64,000 nt of DNA from Antedon bifida. Taxonomy: Eukaryota > Echinodermata > Crinoidea > Comatulida > Antedonidae. Under the pieces are notes generated by a model. It made no database searches, was not told the origin of the DNA, and was given only the letters and a program-made list of their open reading frames with translations. The position numbers and the translations under genes are program-made. Shown here piece after piece: positions 34,320 through 45,819 of this stretch; position 1 is the stretch's first letter; the number at the start of each line of letters is the position of its first letter. The stretch spans positions 4,030,001 through 4,094,000 of the forward strand of contig OY727100.1 in assembly GCA_963402885.1 (NCBI GenBank), in the 5' to 3' direction.

Positions 34320-37134
34320 TAATTTTACTTTAATTAACTTTTAATTTATTTAATATTATTAGGTTTATCTAGTTGGCAATTTAGCCAAGTTTATATTACA
34401 TCATGTACATAGCCACTTTTGCCTAGATTAAGAATATCTATAATAGTTCAAAATAAATTGGCAGATGAGATGACTTTCTTGGCCAGACAATTTCCATTTC
34501 CATTAATTTTATCAATGATATTTATGAATTTTTATTACTGTCCCCTAGACGCACTGATGACCCATCTTAAACACGATAAGTTTCTTTAATTCAAGTGTCA
34601 GTAATGAAGTCCATTGTATGGCTGGCATTATCATTATATCGCTAAGTCAGATAAAACCTGCGTCATTAAAAATCCCCTAATGTAGTTCTTTTACCCAAGG
34701 GCTATTATAGCGATAAAGAAATTGTAATGAAATTCATAATACAAAGAAATATATAAGAATATACCTTGTTCACAAACTAATAAAAAAAACAAATTGTAAA
34801 TATCACAAATATCATTACTTGCATTAAAAATTCCACGAAAAACTATGTGACTATAATAAAGCCTCATAAATACAAGCATTTAAAATTTTAAACTAACTCA
34901 ATTCAATTCAATTTAATATTTTTGAATTGACTAAAAAAATAAATACTATATTGCACAGGTAGATAGATTCATGACGTTTGATGTACACCTTTATGGTCCT
35001 GTAGGCCCTACAGTATTTCATTAAAAAATAATTCCAAATTTTGAAAGTATTATTCATGAATGGAGTATCTAAGTTTATGCAGAAATGTAGAATTATCTAT
35101 CGATCATTAAGATGACTTCTAGGATTCAAGTCATTTGCATTCTGCTTAATTGCCTCTAGTATTATGATCTTGTCTACCACAACAAAGCTGTGCTATAGTC
35201 CGGTCTATGCATGCTTATACTGATCTAAATCATATCCGAGGCGAGTTACATCCAAAGTACAGTAAGTGGGTGTGTGTGCGTTAATGGCAATATTCAAGAC
35301 AATTACACCCCCTACTATTTTTGACGTTTTGTTAAAATAATGCATACACTTTAAAAACATTAAACCAGGTCATTCCAATTGTCTTAAATGTACGTTTTTG
35401 GTTGATTACTGTATGATAAAAAGAGAGAAACAATGCACTCCTACACAACTTTAAATGTCCTCTTGTGTGGATGTCATGGTCCTGGCCTAGCCTAGTTATT
35501 CTTAGTTCTGTAGGCCTACCTGGTAAATAGTGGTAATGTATGAATATTGTATGCTTGCTATGGCCTAGTCTGGTGTTGTCTAGTTGTTGCTGTTTTTGGC
35601 ATAATCCGTTGATTAGGGAAGACCCGGTATTTTCATTGAAAAGTAATGATTCTTCCATTTGTTTTGGTCTTCACGATTGATCAAAGGTGGGTGCAACACA
35701 GAAGAAAAACTAAAATACCAATCCACCTGCAATGCATGCTGGTCTTTATAGCTTAAATTATTAGAATAAACTTATATTTTAAATTGTTAAGAAAACACTT
35801 ATCACAACAAGCCCATATACTGTAAGTACTGTATTAATTTTTACATTTACAAATGCAGTATGTGACCTTAAAATAGATCGAAAATATGCAGGGAACATGT
35901 CTTTCAGAGGTACACTCCAATGAATTTAACAAGTATTGTAATGTATTGATACATTCCATTGGGGTATATCGGCATTTTAACAGGGAACAAGCTAAAACGA
36001 CTATGTATAGAGAAAAGATGGTGTGAACATAAAACTACAGTACAAACAAATCTAAAAATCCATATTTTACTGATCCAGTTTGGAGTAAGAAAATTTATGT
36101 GTATCAAGATCAGAGTTACACATTAAATCCAAGTTTCAAGTTAAATGTCCAAACAATTATCATTTCAACATGAGAGTGAGCCAAAGAGTTCATGCTATGT
36201 CCTATATTCAAATGAATTGTTTATGATACTCGAAAGAAATTAATGTCTATATTTCAACTGGAGACGATTAAATCTTGGCGGCCATGACTCAAAATAACAT
36301 ATGATAAGATTTAGAACATAATATCACATATGCAAATTATTTTAAATATAATCTGATCTAAATGTGTAATGTTTTTTATCACCATTTGACCAAGATTTAA
36401 AATATTGATTATCAATCATCACCATTATTATTTATTAATTATTTATGATTTTGATTAATAGAAAATTGATGTTTATTGTATATATGCTTCTTTTAAACTG
36501 AGAAAATATAATTTAATCCATGTATGTATACATGATTCAAAATTGACTAATTAAACTGTATTAACTTTATCTGACCTCCATGGTTCAACAAAATTATAAA
36601 ATCAATCACTGCAGTTTATCACCAATTCAAATATTTATTTTTATTTATCACAATTACATTAATCGAGAATCAATAGAATAAAGAAGTTTAAAATTTAATG
36701 TAATGTCATAATCACAAAACATTATTTAAGTAAAATTAACATTAACATTTATTCAAACTAAACCTTTTATGAGATTTGGCCAACTGTCTTAGAAAATCAT
36801 GCCACATTTAAATTAAATACATTATTAAATGTCATGACCTTTAACCTTTGACTCAAATGAGCTTATTTACCTTTACAATCAATAATAACTTAAATGCTGT
36901 GATGTCAGGCACTAAACATTAAGCATAACAGATAATGTGTTAGATTAATTTGCTAATATGATTGCATATGTGACACTTGCTCACTTGAAGCAAAATCCAA
37001 TTATTCAAAATCAAAGGCTACACGTAGTCCAACTGAATTTAAAGTATATTTAAATTAATCAGGGAGTATGCAAATTATAAAATATATGTTTTTATACCTC
37101 CTTAATTTAATAATTGGTAGAAAAGATTATACAT
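34320..37134. other. AT-rich interval without recognised feature
   Basis: No supported exon, RNA or repeat. The minus-strand frame at 35332-35658 (108 codons) has no splice sites, no domain and no composition shift that would support coding. Confidence 0.4.
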
Positions 37135-37346
37135 TAAACTCATTAACGTTTGCCTCCCTCCACCCAGCTGTATAATTGGGTACCCGGTTAGATCAAGACA
37201 CAACTTTGCGCTGATTACTAGCTGCATTATGGGAGTATGTTTCCATACGTGTTTGATGCAAAAATGACCGGGGTAATAATGTTCAGCGCCTATAGGTTTC
37301 ACAACATTAGGCACTATATAAATCCAGGATATTATATTATTAAATC
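37135..37346 (+). mobile_element. tRNA-derived SINE, 5'-truncated copy
   Basis: It starts within TTTGCCTCCCTCCACCCAGC and runs through GGGTACCCGGTTAGATCAAG, GGGAGTATGTTTCCATACGT and GACCGGGGTAATAATG to CACTATATAAATCCAGGATA and TTATATTATT. It is the same family as at 25421 and 51949; the head is missing. Confidence 0.7.
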
Positions 37347-37705
37347 ATATTTTTCAGTATTTAAACACTGTAGGATGTCAAAATGATTCTACTGCAATTA
37401 CTGCAGTAACTAATGTGTTGTACTCATGCAACTTTGTTTAAAGTTTATTAATCAGTCACTGTAGTGTAATAACATTGTGTATGATGACCTCCCGAAAAAG
37501 GTTGCTTAAAAATATACAGTATTGCATAACAGGTCAAAGAGTAAAAAAAACATAGTTTACTTCAGTATGATTTTAACATGGTATCTTATGATAAAGGGAA
37601 ATTAGCATGAGATTCATTAAAACACCTTTTTAATATTACATTCTTTTTTGCAAAACTCTATTCATATTTTTAACACTGGTGTCGCTAGAATGTAATTTGT
37701 AACTA

Positions 37706-38192
37706 CAGTAGAACCTTCGTTTTACGTACCCTGATTATACGTTCCCTTGATTTTACGTACGCTTAAAATGACCGATGACGTCATCATTTTCTTACATTGA
37801 GGACGCAATTTAACAACAACAAAGCCATGGCTGTGTGAGGAACTCATGTGCATTCCCCTACAGCAGCGACTGTTTTTATTGATAGAAAATACAAGAACAT
37901 GGATATTTTATTTATAACACTTTATTTAAACTAAATCCCACAGCCTGTATATACTATACTTTTCTAGGCCTCACATCTTGCTAGGCCTGCTAGCCTGGCC
38001 TAGATTAGTCTAGGCCTAGGAAGGGCCTAGCTAATCTAGTGACCACCTACATGCTGTAGGCAAACACGGCAGCCTTTTTAGCTACGATCTACGTATTTGG
38101 GGGTCAATTTAAGGTCAACCTGGATTTTACGAATCCCTTGTTTTACGTACGCCTTTCGGTCCCGTACCGTACGTAAAATGGAGGTTCTACTG
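37706..38192. mobile_element. TA-flanked pogo/Tigger-like non-autonomous element
   Basis: This is a 487-bp element with TIRs CAGTAGAACCTTCGTTTTAC / (reversed right end) CAGTAGAACCTCCATTTTAC and TA on both sides (37704-37705, 38193-38194). Subterminal GTACG-rich blocks pair across the element. No transposase frame is visible, so it is non-autonomous. Confidence 0.75.
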
Positions 38193-38760
38193 TATATGTT
38201 ATTAACCTTTTTAAAGATTTTTAATGTTACTATTTTATACAGTAATGTCATTTTTAGTCCGTTTATATGTATCTTTTAATCGGATTTGCTGACAACCGAC
38301 ATTTTTTTGTTTTTTCACGAAGACAACTAAAGTTTCTTGTATCTTGTATAATCCTGTATTAAAAATTGAATTTCTTATTTTATTTGTCCTCCATCTCAAG
38401 ATTTTCTTTATATTTTCCTTTGTGATCTTTATCTTCAAACTTATAATAGTTTACTGTATTGTATAATATTTACTTATTAATATGTTACCAGTGAAAAATG
38501 TGTATATAGATGAAGCCTGAAGAAAAACGATATTCATCTATCTTTCTGTTTTCAGTGAATTTTGAAAAACAAATATAAATATTAATTTAATACAGTAAAA
38601 CCCATCTCATGATGAGATTTTCAGATAACATATTATAATTAAGTTGACTGTAACTTATTTGTTAATTTTCTTCATTCCCAGATCATTTTTCATGTCAGAA
38701 AAAAAATAAATGAAATGTTATGTAATTACTCATGATTTCACCTTTTCAAAGAAAGGTGGT

Positions 38761-38766
38761 TTTATT
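38761..38766 (-). terminator. Polyadenylation signal AATAAA
   Basis: The plus-strand TTTATT here reads AATAAA on the minus strand, about 65 nt after the stop codon of terminal exon C. Cleavage would be expected near 38740. AATAAA is frequent by chance in such AT-rich DNA, so its weight comes from its position. Confidence 0.4.
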
Positions 38767-38830
38767 ACTAATCATCAATTAATGTGCATTGATACTTGTG
38801 TACCCATTTGAGTGCGAACCTGAGGCGATG

Positions 38831-38843
38831 TCAGCATGCGTAG
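38831..38843 (-). CDS. Terminal coding exon C (last codons and stop)
   Basis: A strong acceptor (CATTTTTTCCTAACAG, AG at 38844-38845) opens an exon 170 nt downstream of exon B. Joined in phase 2 it completes ACC and then reads TAC GCA TGC TGA, so the protein would end in Thr-Tyr-Ala-Cys. The exon continues as 3' UTR to the AATAAA at 38761-38766. An alternative is that the exon is read in another phase as part of a different transcript, but the poly(A) signal so close behind the stop favours a terminal exon. Confidence 0.45.
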
Positions 38844-39013
38844 CTGTTAGGAAAAAATGATTTATGAAGTCACAATGTCTACTATATTCACCAGGTTTAC
38901 AGTCAAAAGACTACAAATGTCCTTGAACTACTTGTACATTATACCATAATGATCAAAATAATAATATTCTCCCAGTACCAAAGACGACCACGCACAAACA
39001 ACGACAGCCTTAC

Positions 39014-39065
39014 GTTTGATTGATTCTACGCTTGTCTGTCCATTTCTCCATTTCTCGCAATTCAT
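39014..39065 (-). CDS. Internal exon B of the leftward gene ending near 38.7 kb
   Basis: This is another 52-nt minus-strand exon, with a strong donor (AC then GTAAGG at 39013) and an acceptor at GTTGTTGAAG (AG at 39067-39066). Entering with two nucleotides, it encodes ELREMEKWTDKRRINQ and leaves in phase 2. The charged, Leu/Met-containing composition suggests a helical segment. An alternative is a longer first exon starting at an ATG at 39099 in the same frame, preceded immediately by stop codons. The internal-exon model is preferred because it is phase-compatible with exon A upstream and exon C downstream. Confidence 0.5.
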
Positions 39066-39364
39066 CTTCAACAACGTACATTTTCATATGTGAAAACATG
39101 GTCTTTTATCATTTTCCTCACTTGGAATTGAAAGTAACAACCATTAGTCTAGACACTAGTTGAATAGTATAGCATTTAATGTATACATTTTAGTCAAATG
39201 TGATTAAAGAACACTGATAAATATAAATGTTTAAAATGTTTTTTTATAGGCAACATAATATTAATAGTAGTAATTTATCATTGCTAACTTTAAACCTTTG
39301 CTGTCAAGAACATTAACTATATTTTTTTATGAAGTGATAAACAAAATGTATACACAAAGTTCAC

Positions 39365-39416
39365 CTGCGGAATTTAGTTCTCTGGCCTCAACCATGAAGA
39401 ATGTGAATCCCCATCT
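39365..39416 (-). CDS. Internal exon A of the leftward gene ending near 38.7 kb
   Basis: This is a 52-nt minus-strand exon. The acceptor sits in a T-rich tract (TTTATTCAG, AG at 39417-39418) and the donor is GCAG followed by GTGAAC at 39364. Only one frame is free of stops, encoding RWGFTFFMVEARELNSA; it enters in phase 0 and leaves in phase 1, leaving a G to start the next codon. That G is completed by the AT that opens the next exon at 39065, giving Asp. The intron between them is 299 nt. Its own acceptor-side intron runs straight into a repeat copy (39461-39755). No family is recognised. The matched phase, the short introns and the poly(A) signal downstream together support a real 3' gene end, although the donor is not a consensus GTAAG. 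Confidence 0.5.
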
Positions 39417-39460
39417 CTGAATAAACTGTTAAGTTAAAAAATATAATGTTCAGACAGATC

Positions 39461-39755
39461 GCATTTCTGCTAAATTTGTGCTCCCAAATAACCGTCGAAA
39501 TTAGCAGTTTGTCGTTGACAAAAATGTTAATATTACCCAAAATGCAATGCGAGGAAACTACAGCTGTCAATCAAATAACCATTATTTTGTGATTGATGGA
39601 TAAATGGTGTTCTAACCTAACCTCAATCATTGGGTGTTTTTAATTGTTATTTTCATGCTGTCATTTAATTGGTTATTTAACATTTTGTCCTGTTTCTGCT
39701 GTCAACAAATTGTGGGTAAATATATTCACAGTTAATGTTAATCAGTTATTTTTTA
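39461..39755. mobile_element. GTTTCTGCTGC-family element, copy 3 (degraded)
   Basis: GCATTTCTGCTAAATTTGTG and AATATTACCCAAAATGCAAT match copy 2, and CCTGTTTCTGCTGTC lies near the far end. It is in the same orientation as copy 2 and lies in the intron just upstream of exon A of the leftward gene. Confidence 0.45.
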
Positions 39756-39759
39756 TATA

Positions 39760-42700
39760 ACTTTCTTTAAATGAAATTGCATAGTCCAAGCCACTCTAAA
39801 ATGTTTAGATCTAATTTTGGCATAACAATAATAAATCATAAAGAATTTTCATTCTAAATGATATGTGAAATAAATTTAAATCTAATACTACAATATCAGA
39901 TATCACAACTCATTGTAAACATAATATCTTTGAATTTGGAAAGAAATACTCTTACAATTACATTTTTGTATATCATTTGCCCTAAATTTTGTTTAAAAAC
40001 TAAATAATAAATTCTACAATATCAACACTCTGAACTGTATATTTTCCTTTGTTCTAAGAAATGCTTTTTCCCTTTCAGTGTCAATTTTAGCTATAGAATC
40101 ATGACAAATGACTTGTTTCTTGGTGTGATGCAGAGCCTATGCTAAATAATGCTAATTGCCCTGCAGGATATATATACACTAATCTCTGTCTCTTGATTTT
40201 TCTTAGATTCTATCTATATTACTGATGCTGATTTCAGATCACAGTATCAGCTAGCCAAATATTAATGGCTTCATTTAAAATTGTAATTATATTTTAGTAG
40301 GCCTAAATATATAATCTATAATGGCATATTATTTATATATTGATTATAATTGTTATCAATCATTTAATGATTTAGTAGTAAAAGCACTGATATCAATAAC
40401 TTTAAACCACAGAGGCAAAGATCAACTCATAGAGCCATCATGAATTACAACAATTTTAACAATCGTTATGTACCAGAACAATGTTATACAGTTGAAGAGA
40501 GCTGACCAATTAAACTTTGGTTCTCAGTCATCACAAACTGCCAATCTGATCACAATTTTTTAAGAGTGTGGGACCAATATCACTAAATTTAGATTATGAA
40601 TGAGGCAAAAGTCCTACATACAGTAACAACATTCAGTATAGCCATGCCATACAATATAACGCACAACAATAAAAAATAGCACCACCATACTGCTTAAATG
40701 TCATAAAAACATTGGAATAGACTACTACTGTACAGGCACTTCAAAGCAAAAGTTCTAAATAGATACAATACAATATACAAAGAATGTGCTAATTTATTTA
40801 TAGATCAAAATACTTGACTAAAAATAGTACAATTCACAAAAGATTATTTTATTGGTACACTTCCCATAGGATACCAGACAGAGTTCACATAGCAGTCAAA
40901 TGAATTGAGGACAGAGATATGGCTATGAATAACACTGTAAATGATTTGTTGTGGATTTAATTCAGTTAGAAGTCTAGCTCTACCTAAATATTTTGGTAAC
41001 ACCTTACCATTCACAGTCAGGGGGAAAATGGCAAAATGTTTCTTACTTTCTAGGATTTTTATCAGAGAATCTATATTGTTTTAACTACTCTTGTAAGATA
41101 ACATGCTCTATGTACTTTTATTGTCCAGTACTTATGGGATAGTTTGACGAACTGGTTGAGTTTGGACTAAAACATGTACCGATTAATGATGGTATACTAC
41201 AAAACATAAGATAACATTAAAACCGTTTGGTATTGTTACATTGCGTCTTAATATGTCAAAAAGGGTTTTGCGATTGCAATCTTTCAATTTCGTAGCTAGG
41301 CTTTCAAAAATATCCGCATAAACTCAAACCAATGTACTTCTTAGTCACTTCCAGATTTGCAATATAGTCAGGCCAATTGTAATTTGCTATCAAATCATAA
41401 AACAATTACCTGTAAACATACATTGTACATTATATTTATTAACATGTATTTACATGTTACTACACTCCATACAATCACACTCATACCTATCACTTAATTT
41501 TACCAGCATTTACTGTTACTGTAGCTAACTTGAGGGTAACCAGGCAAATCAAGTACACCATCTAGTTATTATATAAGTTCTAGTTAAATAAGGTAAAAGA
41601 CGAGAAGAAAGGCGTGTCCGTGGGTGCTTCAACCTAAATGTTGATGTTCAAAAGAGTGTGTGTTCAGTACAGTAATTTTCATTTGAAATCTATTATTGTT
41701 CTATAACTATATACTGTAAGTGTATAATGTTTGACAATTAAAATCACAAAAGTCCAAAGAAATTAAATAACAACACAAAAGTAAAACAACTATATTCAGA
41801 TACAAATATTAGAGATGACATAATAAACAATACTGCACTATATATAAAAAATGTAAAATAAATTCTTTAAAAACCCTATTCAAATGTTTATTACAGAATC
41901 AACAATTATGAAAAATGTATTTTAAACTATAAATATTACAGACAGAATAAAGCCGCTATGGGCTTCGTAGGTTTACAGGTAAATGTCACAGTAAAATAAC
42001 ATAGGTTCAAACTGTCAACTCTAGGTCAACTACAAGCTACATTTTCATATGTAAAGCTTGGCTGGTTTTAAAGCAATATTCATTGCTGTGTGCCACAAGG
42101 GATAAAGCATAACATCGCTATGTTAATACAAATGTGTTTCATGAGGTTATATGTGTATTGTGTTAATAACATATTTTAACCAAATCTGTTTTTTACTCTT
42201 CTGTTTCGTAGATCACTATTTATGTAATGTGATCTTATAGAAATTGCCGAAATATAATACTATGTGTAAAAATTACCATAATGAAAAATTGTCTGGCTTT
42301 TCTATTTCTGTTTATTCTTTTTAAAGATTATAATTTTCAAATTGTTATGATATTGAGATAAAGTATTTTATTGTTATTTAAATTATATTTTTTGTAGAAC
42401 AAAGGTTATTATTTACAAAAAAAAACTGAAAATGTATTATTTAATTTTTTTTTTTTTAAATTCAAATTATTGTTTTTTAATTAACACATATAAAAATTAA
42501 TCATCAATCAATATTTTCAATCTATAGTATTTGTTTGAGGCCAAATAAAAAACTGGGGTTTTTTGGGGAAATCAATTTCGTTGGTGATATTTTCATCTGT
42601 CTTTTTGTGGCCTTTAAAAAGATTTTTAAGAATATCTGTAATTTGACAATTGCAAACAAACTCTGGACATAGACTAAGTGAATTAAATATGATACAATAA

Positions 42701-43180
42701 ATATAAAGTACATTGAATACATCAAATGAAACTAATATCCTACAGTACACATATTTTATTATTAATACAATGTACCATCTGTTCACCATTAAATTTTGTT
42801 TATGAAAACTTCCCAGTAATAATAGGTAGAGATAAAGACAACTACAGTATGGTACATCTTTGTACATAATGTGCCAGCAGATAATAATGATCAGGGAAAT
42901 TAGGCAAGCTAACTTCTTGTGGCCTTGGCCTTGGTGAACTCTTTGCTTGACTGCCTGTTTCTAAACTATTACATAAATCATACATACCTTGATCTTTTTC
43001 TAAATACATCATTCATGCTTCTTATGGTTTGGTTGGTGATAAATTAAACTGCATGAGAGCCTATGCATGTGTATTGTCATTAAAGGCTTGTTCACACTGT
43101 ACTTGAAAATTATAAATTTAACCAAGGTATACTTTACCACAGGTTATAACAATGTAACTATTGTTCACACTCTTGCCTGC
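39760..43180. other. Presumed intron of the leftward MGN gene
   Basis: AT-rich. Acceptor-like sites occur near 42640 and 40946 on the minus strand but are followed by frames open in more than one phase, so no exon is called. Confidence 0.35.
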
Positions 43181-43189
43181 CAGTTATAT

Positions 43190-43640
43190 TTTTGTCTGTG
43201 GTATTTATTTGTTTGTCTGTTTAGCAGGAAAACATCACAAATATAAAGGATATTTACTAAATTAAAACCACATATAGATATTGGTTGGCAATTCAGACCA
43301 GGATCCAAATTCTGGATCACTTCTTTTAAGTTAGGTTTTTGTTAATTTTAGACGGATCTTTACCAAATTCAAACCACTGCATATCTACAAATTTCTCCAA
43401 TAAAATTTGGATCAGCAATCCTGACCAGAATCAAAATTTTGGACCACTCTAGCTGTTTGATAAAGGCCAACTGAAAACTACATACTGTACTTTTTATATA
43501 ACATACACAAATATTACACATTTTATAGACAACTCCCTGTTTGACCTACATGTTAGTTGTATTTTAAACAGAAGAAATTTTATAACTGTACATTTTGGAG
43601 GTTTGCCCTTGGCGGAGGTTCATACAGTATCTCTGATTGC
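43190..43640 (+). mobile_element. Degraded second-type Helitron fragment
   Basis: GACCAGGATCCAAATTCTGG, TTGGATCAGCAATCCTGACC and CTTGGCGGAGGTTCATACAG are diverged versions of blocks in the 8148-8797 element. The terminal hairpin and CTAG are no longer clear. Confidence 0.35.
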
Positions 43641-44218
43641 TCTTGTCAAGAATGTTTTATTTTTTAATTTTACAAAATTGGAGAAACACAAATTATGCCA
43701 TTGCCATAATATTACTATTTTGTAATTTAGCATGAAGTTATGACAACATTTTAATAAATGTAAGTCATTTTTATCCCATTTTTCCCTTTTTTTGTATTAA
43801 TCATCTATGTCACTTTTTTTTGTCATTATACTCCCCAAGGATAGCAATTTTATGAAAGACCACTGTTTCAAATTTGTAGAGTCACTTACTATAAAAAAAA
43901 ATCTTTGGAAAAACAGATTGATTTATTTTTCCCATACCAAAAACTGAAGCATAAGACTCCCTGTCACAAATTTCAAACCCCTTCCAGGTATTCACCTCTA
44001 ATCTAATTACCTTCATTTCCGCAAATAAAAACCATAAAAATATTAATCATATTTTTTTTAATACTTCAAAACATATCTACTTCAATATGTCCATGACTGT
44101 CATTATTTCTTGTTTGCATGGGAAAATGTTATGAGCACTTTTGTAGCTTCCTTTTTAAATCTTAAAAAACCTTCTTGCACTAGATGTGTCCATACAAGGC
44201 AACTTGCCCTGTGGTCTA

Positions 44219-45033
44219 TGGCCCTGTTTCTGCTGCCAAGAAAATACCGTATTTTATACGGTATTTTTTGAATACCGTATTTATACCGTATTTTTTTGGC
44301 AGCAGAAACTGCGCTCATAAAAAAAATACCGTATTTTGTATACCGTATTTTCTCCACAAAATTTGTGGATAAAATACGGTATTTACAAATTTATACCGTA
44401 TTTTTTGTACCCTTTTCTGCTGCCAATAAAAAATACCGTATTTTTTTTGACCTACGACATGAGGTCAACATCATGTTTTTATTTTCTGTCGCTGTCAGCT
44501 GTTTTACACACGTGTATAGATATATTCGGCGAAAATGTGGAGCGAAGACGTCACAATATTTACTATATAAATCGGTGTGGGGAAGGAGGGTGTGGGGAAG
44601 GAGGGGGAGGGGAAGCTAAATGTCCGGCCAACTAAAAGGTAATAAAAGGGACAACCACATTTATAAAGACATTTCTAAAAAAATAAAGCAAGAGTACGGA
44701 ATAGAAGCAAGTTAACTCAAAGCCGAAGAGCCTGCGAAAGCAGTACAACATTGCAAAAGACAATAACTCGGGGAGGGTACGAATTACTTGTCCCCATTAC
44801 GATGTTTTCTGTGCTCTCACAACATCTGTATTACAGGGCTAGCCTTCCTTTATTGCGACCTTTAATTATCGACCAAATAAATGAATGGCAATTTGGGTAA
44901 AAAGGATGAAATTTAACACGACCACCCAAGAAGTATTGTTAGCAGAAACGGGGTACTAAAAAATACGGTATAACCGGTATTATACCGTATATTTATACCG
45001 TATTTTGAGCAGTTGCAGCAGAAACAGGCCCTA
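44219..45033. mobile_element. TIR element with ATACCGTATTT repeats
   Basis: The ends are GGCCCTGTTTCTGCTGCC (left) and GTTGCAGCAGAAACAGGCCC (right), i.e. the GTTTCTGCTGC terminus. Just inside each end are many copies of the self-complementary AATACCGTATTT in both orientations (about 44244-44450 and 44959-45005), with a nested CTGCTGCCAA / TTGGCAGCAG pair. The central 470 bp is different and GC-richer. The apparent reading frames on both strands here are products of the palindromic repeats. A Harbinger-like origin is possible from the termini; target duplication is not clear. Confidence 0.6.
44574..44614 (+). other. Guanine-run cluster (G-quadruplex candidate)
   Basis: Four or more runs of three to five G separated by short loops (GGTGTGGGGAAGGAGGGTGT, then GGGGAAGGAGGGGGAGGGG) occur inside the TIR element above. 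This is very unusual in such AT-rich DNA. Confidence 0.65.
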
Positions 45034-45169
45034 TGTGTATGGTCTATAAGTATATACAGAGTATATAGCTACTGAAAAATAATAGTAAGAGTAGCTACTG
45101 AAAAATAATAGGAAGCTACTAAAAATATGAGTTGTAAAAATGGTCCAAATCTCAATTTTCAACAAGATC

Positions 45170-45815
45170 AGCTATGACTCTTGAGACATCTCCAGAATAG
45201 TAAACTATCTTAATCTTCAGAGTAGTGTGCACACAATCAGCTACCATTCTGACAACTATATCAGAAATCCTGGGACATCTCCAGAACTATCATAATGTGT
45301 AGATGCCCACACCATCAGCTATCATTTTAACAACTATATCAGAAATCTTGAGACATCTCCAGAATGTGCAAACTATCATAATTTGTAGATGTCCACACCA
45401 TCAGCTATCATTTTAACAACTACAATATCAGAAATCTTGAGACATCTCCAGAATGGTCAACTATCATAATTTGTAGATGTCCACACCATCAGCTATCATT
45501 TTAACAACTACAATATCAGAAATCTTGAGACATCTCCAGAATGGTCAACTATCATAATTTGTAGATGTCCACACCATCAGCTATCATTTTATTTAACAAC
45601 TACAATATCAGAAATCTTGAGACAGCTCCAGAATGATCAAGTATCATAATTTGTAGTGCCCACACCATCAGCTATCATTTTAACAACTACAATCAGAAAT
45701 CTTGAGATATCTCCAGAATGGGCAACTATCATATTTCACCGGAGTAGATACACACACCATCAGCTATTCCGAAAATACAGTACAAAATCAGAATCTTGAG
45801 AATGATCAACTGTCT
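45170..45815. repeat. Minisatellite, period about 88 nt, seven units
   Basis: The ACCATCAGCTAT block recurs at about 45233, 45311, 45398, 45485, 45573, 45664 and 45756. The unit also contains CAGAAATCTTGAGACATCTC and AACTATCATAATTTGTAGAT. Central units are nearly identical and the outer ones diverged, as expected for an array growing from the middle. Confidence 0.9.
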
Positions 45816-45819
45816 TTTT

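Noticed and set aside
35332-35658. 108-codon minus-strand frame
   Set aside because: Longest simple frame in its region but without splice sites, recognisable motif or coding-type bias.
40865-40946. Minus-strand frame reading HISVLNSFDCYVNSVWYPMG after a weak acceptor
   Set aside because: The pyrimidine tract is poor and the AATAAA overlaps the stop codon; a 25-codon frame of this kind is expected by chance.
42517-42867. 116-codon minus-strand frame with a good acceptor-like site near 42640
   Set aside because: Two frames are open over the same stretch, composition is AT-driven and there is no donor; coding cannot be distinguished from chance.
42905-43000. GC-richer segment with protein-like translations on the minus strand
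   Set aside because: All three frames read plausibly, and linking it to the nearby GTATGT donor would need a 27-nt intron, which is too short.
44103-44635. Several overlapping frames of 60-107 codons on both strands
   Set aside because: They arise from ATACCGTATTT palindromes and the G-run cluster inside a TIR element; the same translated motifs appear on both strands.
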